Assembly: GCA_013288135.1 (NCBI GenBank)
Contig: JABDCL010000002.1
Span: forward strand, 124,001 to 188,000
Direction of reading: 5' to 3'
DNA from: Gammaproteobacteria bacterium
Lineage (GTDB): Bacteria > Pseudomonadota > Gammaproteobacteria > UBA6186 > Azoamicaceae
Length of the DNA: 64,000 bases
Notes under the pieces: generated by a model
What the model saw: only the letters and a program-made list of their open reading frames with translations
Databases searched by the model: none
Told to the model about the DNA's origin: nothing
Program-made: the position numbers and the translations under genes
Shown: in pieces, positions 47,856 to 56,308 of the stretch
How positions within the stretch are numbered: the first letter of the stretch is position 1
Layout of the letters: each line of letters begins with the position of its first letter

Positions 47856-47935
47856 TTCAACCGCCTTCAACCGCCTTCAACCGCCTTCAACCGCCTTCAA
47901 CCGCCTTCAACCGCCTTCAACCGCCTTCAACCGCC
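47856..47935. repeat. Tandem repeat TTCAACCGCC x8
   Basis: Eight perfect copies of a 10-bp unit, ended by CCGCCAAAAA. Ten base pairs is one helical turn, so any bound protein would see identical faces. Three degenerate units with the same CCGCCAAAAA end lie at 51197-51231. The remaining sequence to 48041 shows nothing else. Confidence 0.95.
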
Positions 47936-48041
47936 AAAAAGCCTAAATCTTATACCAAACAGAGTGCAACCCTCTCCCTCTAGGATGCATGTGTCAGACG
48001 CCTTAGGCTTGTTAAGTTTAACGCCTATGGACATCTGATTT

Positions 48042-48413
48042 TTATTGTGATTTTTCTTCAACATTAATGCACAACATGTTATTCACACCTGAACATTTAA
48101 TAGTATGTCCTTCAAGAAATTGAATATTGAAAGCACTAACAATAATTTTATTGTTATCTCTTAAAGAAATTTGATGATGTTCCTCTTTGAAGTAATCAAT
48201 TATTTCAGCTCCCCCTTCTGCAGAAGTTGTTTTATAATAATCTGAATCAATAAATATTTGCAAGTTTGGCTTGACTTTAAAAAAGGAAATTTTAACTTGA
48301 ACCCTATCAGGAAAGATTTCTAATTTGGGTGGTGCCGAAAAATTTTGCTTTTCTATTGAAATAACGGATAAACTGCATAAAGAAGCCATTAACAAAATAA
48401 TTAATTTATTCAT
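48042..48413 (-). CDS. Small exported protein
   Basis: 123 residues with an N-terminal signal peptide (MNKLIILLMASLCSLSVIS). The mature part looks beta-rich, with two cysteines near the end (IKCSGVNNMLCINV). Not recognised. Its ATG overlaps the stop of the membrane protein upstream by 4 bp, so the two are co-translated; probably an envelope pair. Confidence 0.6.
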   Translation of the reverse strand: MNKLIILLMASLCSLSVISIEKQNFSAPPKLEIFPDRVQVKISFFKVKPNLQIFIDSDYYKTTSAEGGAEIIDYFKEEHHQISLRDNNKIIVSAFNIQFLEGHTIKCSGVNNMLCINVEEKSQ

Positions 48414-48778
48414 GCCTTAATTGTACATCTCTTATATTTAGCACAGAAGATCCAGATTGAAAGTATAATCAAAGCAGCCACATCTAGATAAAACTGCCAA
48501 ACTATCCAGGGCTTAATTCTAGTTAAATTGATTTCAGGCTTATAACGAAGATCTTGTGCAATTCCTAAAAGTTCTCCATACGCATTCAAACCAAGTATTA
48601 AAGCAACAACACTCATAATAAATGCCAGGACAGGAAAAATAAAAGAACAAAATTCCTTTTTTTCACTTTTATAGATGATAAAAGCTGATGCTGAAGCCAA
48701 TAAAATGGAAAGATGCTGTAAATATGTGATATATTCCCTGCTGGTTTGTAAAAATTCAGACATCCATAATTGTACCAT
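48410..48778 (-). CDS. Small integral membrane protein
   Basis: 122 residues with three or four hydrophobic helices (LSILLASASAFIIY; FIFPVLAFIMSVVALILGLNAYG; WQFYLDVAALIILSIWIF). Not recognised; resembles small RipA/DUF-type membrane proteins by layout only. The start could also be Met-6 at 48763 (MSEFLQTSREY). Coupled to the exported protein gene by a 4-bp overlap. Confidence 0.55.
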   Translation of the reverse strand: MVQLWMSEFLQTSREYITYLQHLSILLASASAFIIYKSEKKEFCSFIFPVLAFIMSVVALILGLNAYGELLGIAQDLRYKPEINLTRIKPWIVWQFYLDVAALIILSIWIFCAKYKRCTIKA

Positions 48779-49123
48779 TCTACTCTCTCCATAGTTCTCT
48801 CATACATTACTATAGTTCAATAAGTTAATATATAAAACAGGGTCGAGTCGCAACAAATGACTTTATATTGTTGTGTAATTTCCATAATTAAAGTCAAATT
48901 AATGGAAGAAAAGTTTGCGACAATTGGGGTATAATAACGGGGGTTTTAGAATCATATGCGCGCATATACTCATTTCTCTTTGCTGCCAATGTGTGTTGAT
49001 GAGGCCAAAATTCGAATGAGTTATGAATTTCTTCGTTAAACTGGATCCAAGATTACTGTATTAATATACAGAAAGTTTCTGCCACAAGCTGTGGCAGAAT
49101 TAGGGATGCTCAAAGGAGAAGTC
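48779..49123. other. Intergenic region with three palindromes
   Basis: No gene supported. It contains a 14-bp perfect palindrome ATATGCGCGCATAT (about 48954-48967), CTGTATTAATATACAG near 49056-49071, and a 10-bp stem TTCTGCCACA/TGTGGCAGAA with a 3-nt loop at 49078-49100. The last one, read in the nuclease frame, gives LPQAVAEL, echoing LSQAVAEIPW inside the nuclease gene. Confidence 0.5.
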
Positions 49124-50170
49124 ATGAAAAAATCAAAAATGCTTGGAGAAGCAATTCTTAATGAAGAATATATTGAACTTCTTTCTGATATTAAGGAGAA
49201 AATTAAGAGAAGCCAATTAAAGGCAAGTCTATCAGTTAACCGCTATTTAATTGAATTATATTGGGACATTGGTCGTTCAATCATTATAAAACAAGCGACT
49301 GAAAAATGGGGAGATAGCGTAATTGAAACACTTGGGAAAGATTTGCAAAGAGATTTTCCCGGTAAAAAGGGATTTTCTGCCAGGAATATTTGGCGAATGC
49401 GTGCGTTTTATCTAGCATATCCAGAAGATATAAAACTGTCACAAGCTGTGGCAGAAATTCCCTGGGGTCAGAATATTATGCTACTGGAGAAAATTAAAGA
49501 CAAAGGGCAAAGATTTTGGTATGCAAAAAGTACAATAGAGCATGGTTGGAGTCGTGCTGTTTTATGGCATCAAATTGAAAGCGGTTTGTATGAACGTCAG
49601 CCAATATCCAAGAAGTCCACCAACTTCTCAAAAACATTGCCATCACCGCAATCTGAATTAGCAATTGAGATTATGAAAGACAAATATAACTTTGATTTTC
49701 TTACGCTAGGAGAGGAATACAAAGAGCGTACTTTACATTTAGGATTAATGGAACATCTTCAAAAATTTTTGGTCGAATTAGGAATTGGCTTTGCTTTCGT
49801 TGGAAGCCAATATCACATAAAAGTAGGAAATGATGACTATTATCTTGATTGTTTGTTTTATCATTTGAAATTGAGGTGTTATATTGTTTGTGAATTAAAA
49901 ATAATTGAGTTTAAACCAGAACATGCTGGAAAAATGAATTTTTATTTAGCCGCAGTAGATGCACAGTTAAAACATCCTGGAGATCATCCAAGCATTGGGC
50001 TAATTTTATGTAAAACAAAAGAAGAATTGAAGGTAGAATATACATTACAATCATCTAATCGTCCTATAGGGGTTGCTGAATATCAACTTGTAAAATCGCT
50101 ACCGAAAGAATATTTAGAAAATTTGCCCACTGCAGAACAATTGGTAAATGAACTAAAGACATCTGAATGA
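49124..50170 (+). CDS. DUF1016 (YhcG-type) PD-(D/E)XK nuclease
   Basis: 348 residues from ATG 49124 (AAAGGAG 8 nt upstream). N-terminal DUF1016 helical part (NRYLIELYWDIGRSI, GFSARNIWRMRAFYLAYP, AVAEIPWGQNIMLLEKI) and C-terminal PD-(D/E)XK domain (YYLDCLFYHLKLRCYIVCELKI, KMNFYLAAVDA, IGLILCKTKEE) with the Asp and Glu-x-Lys catalytic residues. The family is widespread next to restriction systems and mobile elements. No partner methylase here. Confidence 0.9.
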   Translation: MKKSKMLGEAILNEEYIELLSDIKEKIKRSQLKASLSVNRYLIELYWDIGRSIIIKQATEKWGDSVIETLGKDLQRDFPGKKGFSARNIWRMRAFYLAYPEDIKLSQAVAEIPWGQNIMLLEKIKDKGQRFWYAKSTIEHGWSRAVLWHQIESGLYERQPISKKSTNFSKTLPSPQSELAIEIMKDKYNFDFLTLGEEYKERTLHLGLMEHLQKFLVELGIGFAFVGSQYHIKVGNDDYYLDCLFYHLKLRCYIVCELKIIEFKPEHAGKMNFYLAAVDAQLKHPGDHPSIGLILCKTKEELKVEYTLQSSNRPIGVAEYQLVKSLPKEYLENLPTAEQLVNELKTSE

Positions 50171-50360
50171 AGATAAGAATAAGTTAGACAATCATGGTAT
50201 TGAAATAACTTTAACGCTAATCTACAGTATTAAAGTTGCGCATGCCGTTTGACATTTAAAAATAGCATTCATAAAATCGAATTCAATCACGAAGAGATCT
50301 AATGAAGCTTTGATAAGTGTTTCCGCTACCAAAGTCACAGAATCATCATGGAGATTATAT

Positions 50361-50383
50361 TGGTAGGCGCGAGTGGGATCGAA
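50361..50383 (-). other. tRNA 3'-end fragment, probable island attachment site
   Basis: The minus strand reads TTCGATCCCAC then TCGCGCCTACCA, i.e. the T-loop, half the T-stem, acceptor strand, discriminator and CCA of a tRNA, but the 5' part of any tRNA is missing. Two TACCCCC repeats (50437-50443 and 50449-50455), like integrase arm-type sites, lie on the right-hand side. The integrase at the right window edge is on the minus strand too, which fits a tRNA gene beyond 64000 whose 3' end is duplicated here. Confidence 0.6.
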
Positions 50384-50581
50384 TTTTACCCTACAAGCCC
50401 TATTCTTCTAAGGCTTAATTCTTTATACTTTTAGGATACCCCCAAAAATACCCCCAATTATTAGCTGCTGTCTTAAGTGTTCTAAAAGTCAGGCAAAAAA
50501 CCTAAAACAATTAACAGAGAACGAATCATTCCCTGAACTAATATCTTATCAGAGTTTAAATTCCAAAACTTGCCTAATTTA

Positions 50582-50740
50582 AAAGCAGCAAAATTAGGGA
50601 TGCTTCATTGAAAGGTGAAGGATGAATATGGGAAGGAGGAGGTTTGGAAATGGTATTTACCATTAAAGGTGCTCAAAAATAGCAAAGATGCTCATATAAA
50701 CTGGGTAAGAATCTTGAAGACAATGAGCGCCTATCAGTAA
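50582..50740 (+). pseudogene. repA C-terminal remnant
   Basis: In one frame: KAAKLGMLH-stop-KVKDEYGKEEVWKWYLPLKVLKNSKDAHINW... to a stop at 50738. It aligns with the end of the intact repA at 60310 (AKEYLGVETEHDGFGKGSIWKWYLPS...KENKDAHTN). One internal stop and no upstream part. A decayed copy of the same island replication gene, in opposite orientation. Confidence 0.7.
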
Positions 50741-51237
50741 GCTTAACGAATAAATTGTATAACCTAATTCCTGACTTCCCTTTTTGGGGACAACCAAATG
50801 AAATCTTTCAATCCTTGCTCTTGGTTTAATTTTGATTCAGGTATCATCAAAATCTCTTATGTCATCCTCATCCATGCCCCTTACCATCGCCTTAAACAAA
50901 AGCTAGGACGCCGCTCATCGTTTGCAAGGGGCCTATCGGCTGGAACCTCCCTTGCAAACGCTTCGCTTACGTCCTTTAACGCTTTTGCGGCGACGGTGCG
51001 GAGCATGGATAGAAGACAAGATTCCAAGAATTTTATAAGGAGCGCTTCGCGACCAAATTATGACGGGCTCTGCCCGTACCCGGCAGCTCAGGTTTAAAGC
51101 ATGCTTATTATCCACCCCACGCGCAGTAATTTCAATGTAAAACAGATAGTCATTGTCTGACTCACTCAACTCCGATTCAATTCTTGAATGGTAGGCTCAA
51201 CCGCCTTCGACCGCCGCAAGCCGCCAAAAAAGATACC
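50741..51237. other. GC-rich non-coding region with long inverted repeat and CCGCC units
   Basis: No gene supported. A perfect 12-bp inverted repeat CGTTTGCAAGGG (50919-50930) / CCCTTGCAAACG (50949-50960) lies in a local GC-rich patch with CGCTTCGCTTACG motifs, and three degenerate CAACCGCC-type units sit at 51197-51226. The base composition differs from its AT-rich neighbours. Could be a former transfer or replication origin. Between 50171 and 50360 I see nothing. Confidence 0.45.
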
Positions 51238-52680
51238 CTATTTAATTTCAGGCTTCAATACAAACCATACAGTTCTCCAAGCGTGCCCCCTAGATCCAAT
51301 AATTCCCTGTTTTTTAAGAATAGTCAGATCATCTCTTAGGGTTCTTTCTGATGGGGAATCCGATAATTTAATCATTATTTCTGCTGCCTTAAGATCCTCG
51401 GAATTCTCTAATATATTAATGATTTCAACCTGTCTCTTCGACAGATTTTTCAACTTTCCTGCTCTCCCATCTAATAACTGTTTCTGTTTTATTATTTCAG
51501 CACGCGGCCCAATGGGTTCAGCAAATATAAATTGTACTGATAATCCACTCGAATATTCTTCAAAAACAGGATCTGGTATTCCGTGTTTTCGACTCTCTTC
51601 AATTATTTTTAGTGTCCCATTTCCCCATTTTTCTATAAAACCCAGTTGATACAAAGTTCTAGCAATCAATTTATTTCTAGGGTGGGATTCATGTTTATGT
51701 TTTAAATCTTCTATTTTCAATTCTTTTGGCAAAGTCCCACTATTCCAAATTTCCATTTTATCGTCGAAAATGCCTAAGGAAATCGCAGAGTTGTTTTGAT
51801 AGTTCCTATGACAAACAGCGTTAATCATGGCTTCACGAACAGCAAGTACCGGAACCGTGAATTTATCTGAACGAACAAAACTATCTTCTGGAAATGTACT
51901 TGATATATTTAAATGTTTTCTCATAAAATTAGTCGCTTCATCTATAATCCTAGAAGCGTTACCATAAACTTGCTGGTTGTCGATAAAATCATCTAATTTG
52001 CTCACCCCTTTAAATCTGGCCATTTTAATCATACATTGCGAAAACTGTGCATCCATTTTTTTCGCATACAAAACCACTGCGGCATTTTTTGGCTTCCCAT
52101 TTTGCAATAGCTCTAATCGACTAAGGATACTGTTTATATCCTCCTGCAAAGCATCTTCTGGCATTCGTTTAGCTACAATTCCTTTTTTGATCGTGTTGCG
52201 AATTTCATCATGATCCAGATCCTCTATAGAATAATCATTATTTATATACTCATCCCAAGCATGATTTAGTTGTCCTCTTTTGACAAGCAATTGCTCATAT
52301 AAATGTTGAGGCATACGAACAGTCTCACATTCAACTCGATGATAAGGGCGACCATCATAAATGTAAGGAATGTGATCACCATGTGGGACTTCCATTGCAA
52401 TAACAAATTTTTTCGCCTCTAATGGTATATAACTCACCTCTACTGATGCGGGAGGCTCAATTTTTCTTATTTCATTAGCTATTTCTTGTCGAGTATTATC
52501 AGTTACCATTTGTCCAGATAGACGACCATCATTTTTAACACCAATAAGAACAACACCACCGCGATCATTTAGAAAAGCGCAAAGAGTTCCGCATGCTTTT
52601 CTAACTTCTCCAGTTGTAGATTTAAGCTCCACTATTCTGGTTTCGTCTTTAATCATCCTTTTTAGTTCATCTAGTGTCAC
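51238..52680 (-). CDS. AlbA_2 / HATPase_c_4 putative transcriptional regulator
   Basis: 480 residues. N-terminal AlbA_2 (Schlafen-like) domain (ETRIVELKSTTGEVRKACGTLCAFLNDRGGVVLIGVKNDG). Middle GHKL-like part (EAMINAVCHRNYQNNSAISLGIFDDKMEIWNSGTLP; NKLIARTLYQLGFIEKWGNGTLKIIEE). C-terminal winged helix (RQVEIINILENSEDLKAAEIMIKLSDSPSERTLRDDLTILKKQGII). Members are called putative regulators or RecG-like; many lie in mobile islands. ATG 52680. Confidence 0.88.
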   Translation of the reverse strand: MTLDELKRMIKDETRIVELKSTTGEVRKACGTLCAFLNDRGGVVLIGVKNDGRLSGQMVTDNTRQEIANEIRKIEPPASVEVSYIPLEAKKFVIAMEVPHGDHIPYIYDGRPYHRVECETVRMPQHLYEQLLVKRGQLNHAWDEYINNDYSIEDLDHDEIRNTIKKGIVAKRMPEDALQEDINSILSRLELLQNGKPKNAAVVLYAKKMDAQFSQCMIKMARFKGVSKLDDFIDNQQVYGNASRIIDEATNFMRKHLNISSTFPEDSFVRSDKFTVPVLAVREAMINAVCHRNYQNNSAISLGIFDDKMEIWNSGTLPKELKIEDLKHKHESHPRNKLIARTLYQLGFIEKWGNGTLKIIEESRKHGIPDPVFEEYSSGLSVQFIFAEPIGPRAEIIKQKQLLDGRAGKLKNLSKRQVEIINILENSEDLKAAEIMIKLSDSPSERTLRDDLTILKKQGIIGSRGHAWRTVWFVLKPEIK

Positions 52681-52984
52681 ATCGCGCCCCTCTTAATCAT
52701 GTAATACTACAATTTTCCTTTGATCCCCTTCGGGATAGCACTTTATCACAGCAATCCAACTTATTGTAGCTTTTTATATCTTACCTTAAAATTAGGTAAC
52801 CACTTAAGCTTAATACTGCTTTTTATACAAATGTCCCGCTTCTCCATCTGCCAGACTACAAACTATTTGCCAGTTGAAAAATCCCATTAACCCCACAATT
52901 GTTGCATATTTCCTTCATTAATTTTTTGAAATTAACTACCGGAATTATGCAACAATTATATAGGATTATAAATTCCAACCTTTA
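52681..52984. promoter_or_regulatory. Intergenic region with nested inverted repeats
   Basis: Perfect 12-bp outer arms AATTGTTGCATA (52897-52908) and TATGCAACAATT (52946-52957) enclose a 7-bp inner palindrome TTAATTT/AAATTAA (about 52918-52935). No gene. Plausible operator or recombination site between two minus-strand genes. Confidence 0.5.
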
Positions 52985-53263
52985 CTAGCTGTCAAAAATA
53001 GGTTCACCAAGGTTCGTTAACAACGTCACGATATTATTCAAAGTACTTATTATATCTTCGTTATAACTCTTGGCCTTACCAACCAAATCGCTTAATGCCC
53101 ACAAATATGTGTGCAGCTTTAGCGCAGGATAATCAATTAAATCCTTTGCCAGCGCCATTTCGACCATTGCTTCTACTTTAATGTGGTACTCAAGCAACAC
53201 TTCCTGTGAATCCACCAATTGCTTCATTAACAATACATAATCTGATACTTTACATTTATCCAT
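52985..53263 (-). CDS. Small helical protein
   Basis: 92 residues, all-helical in appearance (VLLMKQLVDSQEVLLEYHIKVEAMVEMALAKDLIDYP...ALSDLVGKAKSYNEDIISTLNNIVTLLTNL). Good RBS AGGAG before ATG 53263. No family recognised. Divergent from the DUF6471 gene across a hairpin-rich region. Confidence 0.55.
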   Translation of the reverse strand: MDKCKVSDYVLLMKQLVDSQEVLLEYHIKVEAMVEMALAKDLIDYPALKLHTYLWALSDLVGKAKSYNEDIISTLNNIVTLLTNLGEPIFDS

Positions 53264-53331
53264 AGCCGACTCCTATTAGTTGGTTTTGGTAGTAGTGCGT
53301 TTGGTGTGACAAGCACCCACACACTATGGGT

Positions 53332-53364
53332 GTGGCATGTTGGCTTTAATAGCCGACATGCCAC
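53332..53364. repeat. 14-bp stem hairpin
   Basis: GTGGCATGTTGGCT (53332-53345) pairs with AGCCGACATGCCAC (53351-53364), one G-T pair, 5-nt loop. It is preceded by a smaller CACCCA/TGGGTG stem. Lies between divergent genes at 53263 and 53558. Possibly a REP-like unit or an RNA element. Confidence 0.6.
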
Positions 53365-53521
53365 TTCTTATAAACAAAATTGTCATGAAGTTTGTTACTT
53401 TTAAACTTCACGAGTATTTCATATCACATAAAAGCTGTAAAAGTTGTTTATACACATCTATTATAGCTCTCTCATTAACCTTGTCAATTAATTTCTTGTA
53501 ATTTATGATGTTAATATTTAC

Positions 53522-53549
53522 TATAAAGATGTCATTAAACATCTTTATA
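53522..53549. promoter_or_regulatory. Perfect 11-bp palindrome before DUF6471 start
   Basis: TATAAAGATGT (53522-53532) and ACATCTTTATA (53539-53549) with a 6-nt spacer, ending 8 nt before ATG 53558. The position would overlap the promoter or ribosome site, so it looks like an autoregulatory operator or a translation-blocking hairpin. Confidence 0.6.
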
Positions 53550-53557
53550 AGAAGCCA

Positions 53558-53809
53558 ATGAGCAAAGATAAAAAATACTGGGCGAAAATTGCCTCCAAAA
53601 TAGTTAAAACTGAACTTGCTAAACGTGGAATGACCTACATTGAACTGGTGCAAAAACTAAAAGACATCGGTGTGGAAATAAAGGTTGAAGATATGCGTGC
53701 ACGTCTCGCAAGAGGCACTTTTAGTGCCATTTTATTTATCCAATGTTTAAAAGCAATCGATGTTAAAAATTTACCACTCGAAGACAGTCTTTTTGATAAT
53801 AGATCTTAA
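53558..53809 (+). CDS. DUF6471 small putative regulator
   Basis: 83 residues: YWAKIASKIVKTELAKRGMTYIELVQKLKDIGVEIKVEDMRARLARGTFSAILFIQCLKAIDV, the pattern of DUF6471, which looks like a small helix-turn-helix fold. Probably a DNA-binding protein repressing itself at the palindrome immediately upstream. An 81-residue reading on the other strand (53408-53653) overlaps it and is rejected. Confidence 0.75.
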   Translation: MSKDKKYWAKIASKIVKTELAKRGMTYIELVQKLKDIGVEIKVEDMRARLARGTFSAILFIQCLKAIDVKNLPLEDSLFDNRS

Positions 53810-53944
53810 TACACGCCAGTCTCAATTTTATGCTCCATTACTTAATTGCACTTCTCGCTCTATTAATACTTTTTTAGGAGTAAGATCTGAAATGTACTGG
53901 GGGGAACAATTAGAAGTGCTGCGAAGGGATCAATTAACAGCGCG

Positions 53945-54127
53945 GTTGACAAAGATCTCTTAAACAACCTATTAATCTGGAATGCCCGAGACTTACAGAA
54001 AAAACTCGATACTTATCAAGATTACTTCAATCACTATCGATCACACTCTGCCATTAATGCGTTGACACCAGAAACCCCGGGGTGTCAACTTTTTAGAATA
54101 GATCCAGCGGTTTCTCTGAAGCATTAA
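53945..54127 (+). pseudogene. Transposase C-terminal remnant (rve integrase core)
   Basis: The frame reads NLLIWNARDLQKKLDTYQDYFNHYRSHSAINALTPETPG to a stop at 54125. This is the characteristic end of IS3/IS481-type DDE transposases (YN..R.H..L...TP). No start and no catalytic region. A perfect 9-bp stem GTTGACACC/GGTGTCAAC (54061-54089) lies inside. The rest of 53810-54251 shows nothing else. Confidence 0.75.
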
Positions 54128-54251
54128 GAGTGGACAAGAAAAATGCGATATCATTCGATGAATCTGTCTGTACTATACTTCACATACATTTGATATTTTG
54201 CTCAATCAAACGTGTAATTACATATAAATATTTAAATTTGGATTACTAATT

Positions 54252-54941
54252 ATGAGTTCAGAAAAACCAAGACACAGTATACAATGGTTAAATACAAAAC
54301 CATGGTATAGGTTTCTTAAAGTGTTATTTATTCTAATGGCAACTTTTATTGCAATCCTTATCATTCTATTTACTTTAATCTCTGCCACACAAAGTTATAA
54401 TCAAAATCCTTATAATTACCAAAAATCTTATATTTCTTGTAATTATGGGAACAAAAAAACATATACTTTCAATGAGCTTGGGATTAATATATACAACATA
54501 ACGACTACTGATCCAAAAGATAAATTAGATTTTATAAAATTATGCGAAATTTCTCACAAAGATAACTTGCCAAAAATCTACACTTGTGATCCTCATATTA
54601 AGTATGAGCCAGATCAAAGCATTCCCGCAGAATGTCGAAACCCTGATGGCACAGTAACAGACCCTGCTGCCGCAGCGCTTCTTGGACTAGATGAATATTT
54701 TAATAATCATTACAATGATAATGGTTCTCTAAAATTCACAACAGATAATACCAATTTTGAAAATAAGAATTCTAATCTTTTATTTAGAATAAATGTTTCA
54801 ATGAATTCATATTATTCTGCTCTTCAAAATGAAAGCGGTCTATTAATAATAGCTTTGATTATTGAATTAATCATTTTAGAAATAATAAGAAGAATATCCT
54901 ATTATATATTTCTTGGGAAATTTTATCCCCCAATAAAATAA
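54252..54941 (+). CDS. Membrane protein with two end helices, unknown
   Basis: 229 residues. A hydrophobic helix near the N-terminus (about 22-48, LFILMATFIAILIILFTLIS) and another near the C-terminus (about 197-222, IIALIIELIILEIIRRI) bracket about 145 polar residues with four cysteines, likely outside the cytoplasm (SYISCNYGNKK, FIKLCEIS, IYTCDPHIK, PAECRNPDGT). Not recognised. Lies in the island before the SIR2-like genes; no coupling shown. Confidence 0.6.
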   Translation: MSSEKPRHSIQWLNTKPWYRFLKVLFILMATFIAILIILFTLISATQSYNQNPYNYQKSYISCNYGNKKTYTFNELGINIYNITTTDPKDKLDFIKLCEISHKDNLPKIYTCDPHIKYEPDQSIPAECRNPDGTVTDPAAAALLGLDEYFNNHYNDNGSLKFTTDNTNFENKNSNLLFRINVSMNSYYSALQNESGLLIIALIIELIILEIIRRISYYIFLGKFYPPIK

Positions 54942-55261
54942 ATTTTTTCAAAACTGAACTACTTATCTGCTTATTTAACGTCTCGCATGAACTTTCTCGA
55001 CAATCTGGGTCAAATGTAATGTTAATGAGGTTAAACATTCTTTTCATATCCAGGTTATAAAATAGATTTTCACATAAGATTTAGCAGAGAACAGATTACC
55101 ATGGGGACAAATTTATTAATCTTATGTTTCACATTTACAATTTCAGTTGTCCGATATCTGATTAGAAAAAATCATTTGCACAATGCGTGTACTTCAACGC
55201 ATTGGGAACTTTGTATCACAGTGGAAGCCAAATAAACATATGTTCTCTGAGGAAAAGTCAA
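54942..55261. other. Intergenic gap
   Basis: AT-rich, no supported gene. A 44-codon reading at 55101-55235 with one hydrophobic stretch is possible but has no clear ribosome site. Probably holds the promoter of the DUF4917 gene. Confidence 0.4.
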
Positions 55262-56230
55262 GTGTGTACTATTAAAAAAATTAACACTACTAACACTACT
55301 AATAATACATTATTAATCGGAAATGGGTTCTCTTTGTATTTTCATAATATTTTTCGTTGGGAAAAGCTTATATCAGATAATGATGGATCTTTGAAAACGG
55401 CATCCGTGATGCTTGGATCTAATAATCTAGAAAAGATGATTGAATACTTAATTTGCGGAAAATTAATAATACCATTTCTTGTTAATGGTGACGAAACTCT
55501 TAAAAAAAATTACAATGATGTACTAAAAAAAGAAATTGAAACACTCAAAAAACTGTTTATTGAAAACCTTGGGAAAAAACATCCGTCCTTACCGAAGGAA
55601 TTAGAACTTAAAAATAAACAGTGTGTTACAAATACACTAAAATCATTTCAAAATATTTTTACAACAAATTATGATTTGGTCTTGTATTGGCTCATAATCG
55701 ATTCTGTTAGTCATTTTTGTGATGGATTTTCATGTTCTATCAGTGATAACAAAAACAATTACTTTTCCCATTTCCACAATTACGCAACACGGAAAAATAA
55801 AATACCAATATCATATCTTCATGGGGCGCTTCATCTATATCACAATGAACTTGGAACTCACAAGATAACATACAAACCGGAAGAAACTCTTGTCCAGAAA
55901 ATACAAGTAATGGACAATCTTCCACTAGTTATATTAGAGGGAAATTCTACAGATAAAATTAAACAAATATCTGATAATTTTTACTTACAATACTCACACA
56001 ATCAATTAAAAGAAATTAAGGGAAACGTTTATACTTTTGGCGTCTCTTTTGAACATGATGATTATATCATTAAAAGTCTGTGTGAAAATTCAAAAATTGA
56101 TAAAATATATTTTGGCGATTATAAAGATATACCTGTACTTCCCAAACATCTTCTTAAGTATAGCGATAGAATAAACCTTTATAGCAGCAAATTTTTCGGT
56201 TTCAACGACGATAGCTGCGAAATCTCTTGA
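55262..56230 (+). CDS. SIR2-fold protein, DUF4917-like
   Basis: 322 residues from GTG 55262 (GAGGAAA 6 nt upstream); an earlier GTG at 55187 lacks a ribosome site. SIR2-like features in order: LLIGNGFSLYF (dinucleotide loop), FTTNYDLVLYW (T-N-x-D), ISYLHGALHLY (catalytic-position His), FGVSFEHDDYIIKSL. Proteins of this fold degrade NAD+ in several phage-defence systems. The family's own activity is not established. Confidence 0.75.
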   Translation: MCTIKKINTTNTTNNTLLIGNGFSLYFHNIFRWEKLISDNDGSLKTASVMLGSNNLEKMIEYLICGKLIIPFLVNGDETLKKNYNDVLKKEIETLKKLFIENLGKKHPSLPKELELKNKQCVTNTLKSFQNIFTTNYDLVLYWLIIDSVSHFCDGFSCSISDNKNNYFSHFHNYATRKNKIPISYLHGALHLYHNELGTHKITYKPEETLVQKIQVMDNLPLVILEGNSTDKIKQISDNFYLQYSHNQLKEIKGNVYTFGVSFEHDDYIIKSLCENSKIDKIYFGDYKDIPVLPKHLLKYSDRINLYSSKFFGFNDDSCEIS

Positions 56231-56308
56231 ATATTGCTAAAACCCATGCTATCGAATAGTGACAAGTCGTTTTCCAAGACCTCATGGCATTAGACTATTC
56301 GTACATTT

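Noticed and set aside
47856-47935. Possible CRISPR array
   Set aside because: Units are 10 bp, contiguous and identical, with no spacers and no cas genes.
50341-50460. Complete tRNA gene
   Set aside because: Only the 3' quarter is present; the 5' acceptor strand, D-arm and anticodon arm are absent, so it is treated as an attachment-site fragment.
50933-51169. 78-residue minus-strand reading over the GC-rich patch
   Set aside because: It is read through an inverted repeat and low-complexity Arg-rich sequence with no ribosome site; looks like non-coding island DNA.
53408-53653. 81-residue reading on the minus strand
   Set aside because: Overlaps the DUF6471 gene on the plus strand, which has a recognisable family pattern.
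55101-55235. 44-codon reading with a hydrophobic stretch (MGTNLLILCFTFTISVV)
   Set aside because: No convincing ribosome-binding site, no family, and it overlaps the extended upstream reading of the DUF4917 gene.
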